Of a stretch of 46,994 bases of DNA, positions 43,516 through 46,994 are shown one piece after another (position 1 is the stretch's first letter; each line of letters starts with the position of its first letter). Origin of the DNA: Streptomyces plumbidurans (lineage in GTDB: Bacteria; Actinomycetota; Actinomycetes; Streptomycetales; Streptomycetaceae); assembly GCF_019857225.1 (NCBI RefSeq), contig NZ_JAFJSY010000085.1, forward strand, positions 1 through 46,994, written 5' to 3'. The position numbers and the translations under genes are program-made. Under the pieces are notes generated by a model. The model saw only the letters and a list, made by a program, of their open reading frames with translations, was not told the DNA's origin and ran no database searches.

Positions 43516-43743
43516 TTGGACGAACACGGCACCCTCGCCACCCCCAGCGACGACGACCCGACCCTCGTACTCCTCAAGGTCGAAGAGGCCGCCCGCCGAC
43601 TCCGCATCGGCCGGACCACGTGCTACGCGCTGATCCGCTCCGGAGAGCTGGAGTCCGTACCCGTCGGCCGTCTCCGCCGCGTCCCCGCCGACGCCCCGGC
43701 CGCATACGTCGCCCGCCTCCGCGCAGCCCAACGCGCCGCTTGA
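43516..43743 (+). CDS. xis: Excisionase (MerR-like HTH, Xis type)
   Basis: A 75-residue protein with one winged HTH (VEEAARRLRIGRTTCYALIRSGELESVPVGRLRRVP), the standard excisionase/helix-turn-helix_17 layout. It would bend DNA at the att site and direct the integrase towards excision. The TTG at 43516 with CGGAG at 43504-43508 fits the family's N-terminus. It lies just before the integrase gene, separated by hairpin copy D. Confidence 0.88.
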   Translation: MDEHGTLATPSDDDPTLVLLKVEEAARRLRIGRTTCYALIRSGELESVPVGRLRRVPADAPAAYVARLRAAQRAA

Positions 43744-43749
43744 CGACGC

Positions 43750-43806
43750 CCGGGGCGGCAGCACTCCCGGACAGGACAACTCGCCGCCCCGGTCTCCCAT
43801 CCCGAC
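43750..43806 (+). promoter_or_regulatory. Conserved hairpin element, copy D
   Basis: A perfect 10-bp stem (43750-43759 with 43783-43792) holds the loop motif ACTCCCGGACAGGACAA. TCTCCCATCCCGAC follows at 43793-43806, and the ribosome site CAGGAG and the integrase GTG at 43829 come next. Its place between xis and int suggests it sets the ratio of the two proteins. Confidence 0.87.
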
Positions 43807-43828
43807 ACCAAGAAACAGGAGCCTGCCT

Positions 43829-45112
43829 GTGGCAGAGAAAAAGAAGGGCACCCGCCGTGCCAACGGCGAATCCGCGATCTACTTCGGGGCGGACGGTCGT
43901 TGGCACGCGCGCGTGCCGATGGGCTACAAGGACAACGGGGAGCCCTACCGTCGACACTTGACGCGCAAGACGCGTGATGACCTGGTTGAAGAAGTCAAGA
44001 AGCTGGAGAAGCAGCGCGACGGGGGGTCGGCCCAACAGCCGGGCAAGGCGTGGACGGTCGAGAAGTGGCTTCAGCACTGGGTGGAGAACATCGCCAAGCC
44101 GACCGTCAGCGAGAACACGTACGACGGCTACGAGGTTGCCGTTCGCGTGCACCTCGTGCCCGGTGTCGGCAAGCACCGTCTTGACCGCTTGCAGCCTGAG
44201 CACCTGGAAAGCCTGTACCGCCGTATGCAGGCGAACGGGGAGCGCAAAGCGGGAACGGCTCACCAGGCACACCGCACTGCCCGAACCGCACTGGGGGAGG
44301 CGGTACGGCGCGGCTACGCGGCGAAGAACGCGGCCGCACTGGCGAAGCCGCCACGGATGGAAGAGGACGAATCCGAGGTTGAGCCCTACTCCGTGGAAGA
44401 GGTCCAGTGCCTGTTGCTCGAAGCCAACAAGCGCAGGAACAGTGCCCGCTGGATGCTCGCGCTCGCACTCGGGCTGCGGCAGGGCGAGACGCTCGGACTG
44501 CGCTGGTCTGACGTCGACCTGGACAACGAGTATCTGAAGCTGCGCCGGAATCGTCTGCGGCCCCGTTACGAGCACGGGTGCCCGGAAGCCTCGCCGTGCG
44601 GCCGTAAGGCGGGGTACTGCCCCGCCAAGGTGCAGGTCCGGCGTGAGACCAAGAACACCAAATCGCGCGCCGGCCGCCGCGCCGTGCCCCTGCCTGGCCC
44701 GCTAGTCGCCATGCTCCGTACACACCGAGAGACACAAGCGCGCGAGCGCAAGGCGGCCCGTGACCTGTGGACGGAGTCGGACTATGTGTTCACCAAGCCG
44801 CTCGGTGGTCCGCTGAGCCCGAACACGGACTACCACGACTGGAAACGCCTGCTGGAAGACGCGGGCGTTCGGGACGGTCGGCTGCACGACGCCAGACACA
44901 CGGCCGCCACCGTGCTCATGCTGCTCGGTGTCCCGGCCCGGGTCATCGATCAGATCATGGGGTGGGAGCCGGGCACCTCCGCGAGCATGCGAGCGAGGTA
45001 CCTGCACGTGCCGGACGCCATGCTCAAGGACGTTGCCCGGAAGATCGCCGAAGCCATCTGGGGAACCCCGGAGACTACCGCTGTGGACAAAAACCAGGAC
45101 AACGAGGGCTGA
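43829..45112 (+). CDS. int: Tyrosine site-specific integrase
   Basis: A 427-residue phage-type integrase that recombines attP with tRNA-Ser(GGA). It has an N-terminal arm-binding region, a SAM-like core-binding domain (about residues 75-165) and the catalytic domain. The catalytic residues are R217 (LGLRQGE), K278 (TKNTKS), H353 and R356 (LHDARHTAAT), W379 in place of the last His (MGWEPG), and Y391 (RYLHV). An insert with C251, C257 and C264 may bind zinc, as in many actinobacterial integrases. The GTG at 43829 has CAGGAG at 43816-43821. The stop lies 8 bases before the terminator hairpin and 28 before attR. Confidence 0.95.
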   Translation: MAEKKKGTRRANGESAIYFGADGRWHARVPMGYKDNGEPYRRHLTRKTRDDLVEEVKKLEKQRDGGSAQQPGKAWTVEKWLQHWVENIAKPTVSENTYDGYEVAVRVHLVPGVGKHRLDRLQPEHLESLYRRMQANGERKAGTAHQAHRTARTALGEAVRRGYAAKNAAALAKPPRMEEDESEVEPYSVEEVQCLLLEANKRRNSARWMLALALGLRQGETLGLRWSDVDLDNEYLKLRRNRLRPRYEHGCPEASPCGRKAGYCPAKVQVRRETKNTKSRAGRRAVPLPGPLVAMLRTHRETQARERKAARDLWTESDYVFTKPLGGPLSPNTDYHDWKRLLEDAGVRDGRLHDARHTAATVLMLLGVPARVIDQIMGWEPGTSASMRARYLHVPDAMLKDVARKIAEAIWGTPETTAVDKNQDNEG

Positions 45113-45119
45113 GGACAAC

Positions 45120-45155
45120 GTCGAAGGGCCCCACCGCAAGGTGGGGCCCTTCGAC
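45120..45155. terminator. Bidirectional terminator between integrase and tRNA-Ser
   Basis: A 16-bp perfect stem (45120-45135 with 45140-45155) with a four-base loop stands between the convergent integrase gene and the tRNA-Ser gene, and can serve both. Its near-copy at 25063-25100 shows it belongs to the duplicated att region. Confidence 0.85.
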
Positions 45156-45230
45156 ATCGTGCCCGGTGAGGCACTGGCGGAGGATACGAGATTCGAACTC
45201 GTGAGGGGTTGCCCCCAACACGCTTTCCAA
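45140..45230. repeat. attR: 91-bp direct repeat within tRNA-Ser(GGA)
   Basis: Identical to 25085-25175. It rebuilds the 3' half of the tRNA from the anticodon loop on, so the tRNA gene remains intact after integration. The looser similarity of the hairpin arm extends the duplication to about 45116. Confidence 0.93.
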
Positions 45231-45262
45231 GCGTGCGCCCTAGGCCTCTAGGCGAATCCTCC
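45175..45262 (-). tRNA. tRNA-Ser(GGA)
   Basis: On the minus strand an 85-base type II tRNA is followed by an encoded CCA. The acceptor stem is GGAGGAT/ATCCTCC with discriminator G. The anticodon arm CACGC-TTGGAAA-GCGTG has anticodon GGA, there is a long variable arm, and the T loop is GTTCGAATC. It decodes UCC and UCU. It is the integration target of the AICE. Confidence 0.96.
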
Positions 45263-45334
45263 GCCGGAAACATTACATGACCGAGAGGAGTGCTTGCGAA
45301 CTCGTTCGCACCCCCTCGGATCAGGTAGCCTGTG

Positions 45335-45431
45335 CGCAGCCCCTCACGCGGCGCTAACTGACTGAACTCCCCCAGGGCCGGAAGGCAGCAAGGGTAGGTC
45401 GGCTCTGGCGGGTGCGTGGGGGGCGTCTGCG
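45335..45431 (+). ncRNA. ffs: Signal recognition particle 4.5S RNA
   Basis: The invariant SRP domain IV sequence GGGCCGGAAGGCAGCAAGGG lies at 45375-45394. Flanking arms CGCAG/CTGCG and GCCCCTCACGC/GCGTGGGGGGC close the long hairpin. Ends are estimated from the outermost pairs. A TAGCCT -10-like hexamer at 45326-45331 precedes it. The RNA works with Ffh to target membrane proteins. A place next to dnaX is typical for Streptomyces. Confidence 0.92.
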
Positions 45432-45490
45432 TTCCCGGCTGCGGGAGCGGGCGGGGCCGGTTGTCAGTGGGCGCCTATAACCTCGTAGGC

Positions 45491-46994
45491 GTGTCGTCTC
45501 TCGCGCTGTACCGCCGCTATCGCCCGGAGACCTTTGCGGAGGTCATCGGGCAGGAGCATGTCACCGACCCGCTGCAGCAGGCGCTGCGGAACAACCGGGT
45601 CAATCACGCGTACCTGTTCAGCGGGCCGCGCGGGTGCGGGAAGACCACCAGCGCGCGGATTCTGGCGCGGTGCCTGAACTGCGAGAAGGGGCCGACGCCA
45701 ACCCCGTGCGGCGAGTGCCAGTCCTGCCAGGACCTGGCGCGCAACGGCCCGGGTTCCATCGACGTCATCGAGATCGACGCCGCTTCGCACGGTGGTGTGG
45801 ACGACGCCCGTGAGCTGCGCGAGAAGGCATTCTTCGGCCCGGCCGCCAGCCGGTACAAGATCTACATCATCGACGAGGCCCACATGGTCACGTCGGCCGG
45901 TTTCAACGCGCTGCTGAAGGTCGTCGAGGAGCCCCCGGAGCACCTCAAGTTCATCTTCGCGACCACCGAGCCCGAGAAGGTCATCGGGACGATCCGTTCG
46001 CGTACGCACCACTACCCCTTCCGGCTCGTACCCCCCGGCACCCTGCGCGACTACCTCGCCGAGGTCTGCGGACGCGAGGAGATGTCGGTCGAGGAGGGCG
46101 TGCTGCCGCTGGTGGTGCGCGCGGGCGCGGGTTCCGTGCGTGACTCCATGTCCGTCATGGACCAGCTGCTCGCGAGCGCCGGGGCGGACGGTGTGACATA
46201 CGCCATGGCCACCTCCCTGCTCGGCTACACCGACGGCTCGCTCCTCGACTCCGTCGTCGAGTCCTTCGCCACCGGTGACGGCGCCGCCGCCTTCGAGGTC
46301 GTCGACCGCGTCATCGAGGGCGGCAACGACCCGCGGCGCTTCGTCGCCGACCTGCTGGAGCGGCTGCGCGACCTGGTGATCCTGGCCGCGGTCCCGGACG
46401 CCGCGGAGAAGGGGCTCATCGACGCCCCGGCCGACGTCATCGAGCGCATGCAGGCCCAGGCGGGCACCTTCGGCGCCGCCGAGCTCAGCCGCGCCGCAGA
46501 CCTGGTCAACCAGGGCCTGACCGAGATGCGCGGCGCCAACTCGCCGCGCCTCCAGCTCGAGCTGATCTGCGCCCGCGTCCTGCTGCCCGCCGCCTACGGC
46601 GACGAGCGCGCCATGATGGCCCGCCTCGACCGCCTGGAGCGCGGCGTGAACTTCTCCGGGGGCGGCGCCGCTCCCGCGATGGGGTACGTGCCGGGTCCCG
46701 AGGCGCACGGTGGATCGATGACCGGCCCCGGCCTCGGCTCCGGTCCCGGCTCCGGTATCGCTTCCAATTCCGGTCCCGGTTCCGGTTTCGGTCCGGGTCC
46801 GTCCGGTGATCCGGTCCCGCCGGGTGGCGGACCCGCCGCGGCCCGGGCGGCCGTCCGCGCCTCCGGGGCCCCGGCCGGCCCCGCGAACCCCTCCGGAGCG
46901 GGTACGGCCGCACGGCCCGGTGAGACACCCGCGGCCCCCGCATCCGTACCCGGGCCGTCTTCCGTTCCGGCTCCCTCATCCGTGCCTGCCCCCG
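45491..46994 (+). CDS. dnaX: DNA polymerase III subunit gamma/tau (5' part, cut by window end)
   Basis: This is the clamp-loader ATPase of the replicative polymerase. From the GTG at 45491 the frame is open for 501 codons to the window end. The N-terminus SSLALYRRYRPETFAEVIGQ is diagnostic. Walker A is GPRGCGKT (45-52), the zinc cysteines are C64, C73, C76 and C79, and the DEAH-like Walker B is IIDEAH (126-131). From about residue 395 the protein becomes Gly/Pro/Ser-rich, the usual variable linker of actinobacterial tau. The C-terminal domain lies beyond the window. Confidence 0.96.
   Translation, partial: MSSLALYRRYRPETFAEVIGQEHVTDPLQQALRNNRVNHAYLFSGPRGCGKTTSARILARCLNCEKGPTPTPCGECQSCQDLARNGPGSIDVIEIDAASHGGVDDARELREKAFFGPAASRYKIYIIDEAHMVTSAGFNALLKVVEEPPEHLKFIFATTEPEKVIGTIRSRTHHYPFRLVPPGTLRDYLAEVCGREEMSVEEGVLPLVVRAGAGSVRDSMSVMDQLLASAGADGVTYAMATSLLGYTDGSLLDSVVESFATGDGAAAFEVVDRVIEGGNDPRRFVADLLERLRDLVILAAVPDAAEKGLIDAPADVIERMQAQAGTFGAAELSRAADLVNQGLTEMRGANSPRLQLELICARVLLPAAYGDERAMMARLDRLERGVNFSGGGAAPAMGYVPGPEAHGGSMTGPGLGSGPGSGIASNSGPGSGFGPGPSGDPVPPGGGPAAARAAVRASGAPAGPANPSGAGTAARPGETPAAPASVPGPSSVPAPSSVPAP

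Larger units (their letters stand above)
25085..45230 (+). mobile_element. Actinomycete integrative and conjugative element (AICE) in tRNA-Ser(GGA)
   Basis: The element is about 20 kb (20,055 bp with one att copy) and flanked by a 91-bp direct repeat. It encodes a tyrosine integrase and an excisionase next to the right att, a primase-polymerase and DUF3987 replication protein with an iteron-rich origin, an FtsK-like DNA translocase, and small membrane spread-like proteins. This is the standard pSAM2-like plan, in which double-stranded DNA is moved by a single translocase. Cargo comprises an IetAS-like pair, a phosphotransferase, a GGDEF protein and a DpdA-like protein. No transposase was seen. 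Confidence 0.93.

Overview
The window is high-GC actinobacterial DNA, almost certainly Streptomyces. The signs are dense GC-rich genes with many GTG starts and ATGA/GTGA stop-start overlaps, a Scr1-type HTH/DUF397 pair, an FxLD-type lanthipeptide cluster, the SRP RNA gene next to dnaX, and an actinomycete integrative and conjugative element (AICE) in a tRNA-Ser gene.

Layout. (1) 1-5.9 kb: purine catabolism, with xanthine dehydrogenase subunits xdhA and xdhB, the maturation factor xdhC and a guanine deaminase. Together they would convert guanine and hypoxanthine to urate. (2) 5.95-14.1 kb: an ArsR-type regulator behind a perfect palindrome, then six translationally coupled genes for a complex I/group-4 hydrogenase-like membrane complex. 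Gene order and sizes match Mycobacterium tuberculosis Rv0081-Rv0087, but the catalytic large subunit lacks all four [NiFe]-binding cysteines. (3) 14.3-18.1 kb: regulatory genes (Scr1-type HTH with DUF397, a TPR-like regulator, an RsbW-like ATPase) and a 2'-5' RNA ligase-like protein. (4) 18.4-24.3 kb: a class I lanthipeptide cluster of FxLD type (precursor, attenuator-like hairpin, LanB, LanC, PIMT-like methyltransferase). A lipoprotein gene follows.

(5) 25.1-45.2 kb: a roughly 20 kb AICE bounded by a 91-bp direct repeat derived from the 3' half of tRNA-Ser(GGA). From left to right it carries a low-GC AAA-ATPase/subtilisin pair resembling the IetAS anti-phage system; a tandem-winged-helix GntR regulator with a phosphotransferase; an HTH-TPR regulator on the opposite strand; a transfer operon (DUF4097-like protein, GGDEF protein, membrane protein, zinc protein, FtsK-like TraSA-type translocase); small membrane and zinc proteins; a DpdA/TGT-like protein; a primase-polymerase; a DUF3987 replication protein; an iteron-rich candidate origin; an excisionase; and a tyrosine integrase. 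(6) 45.2-47.0 kb: chromosomal tRNA-Ser, the SRP RNA and the 5' part of dnaX.

The most unusual signal is a hairpin that occurs four times inside the AICE, directly upstream of four different genes. The stems differ in sequence but keep their pairing, while the loop (CTCCCGGACA-A-GGACA) and a following CCCGAC box are conserved. This looks like an undescribed cis-regulatory RNA or protein-binding element. Other points of interest are the symmetrical CCACAGAA origin, the palindrome cluster behind the translocase gene, and the GGDEF and DpdA-like cargo.
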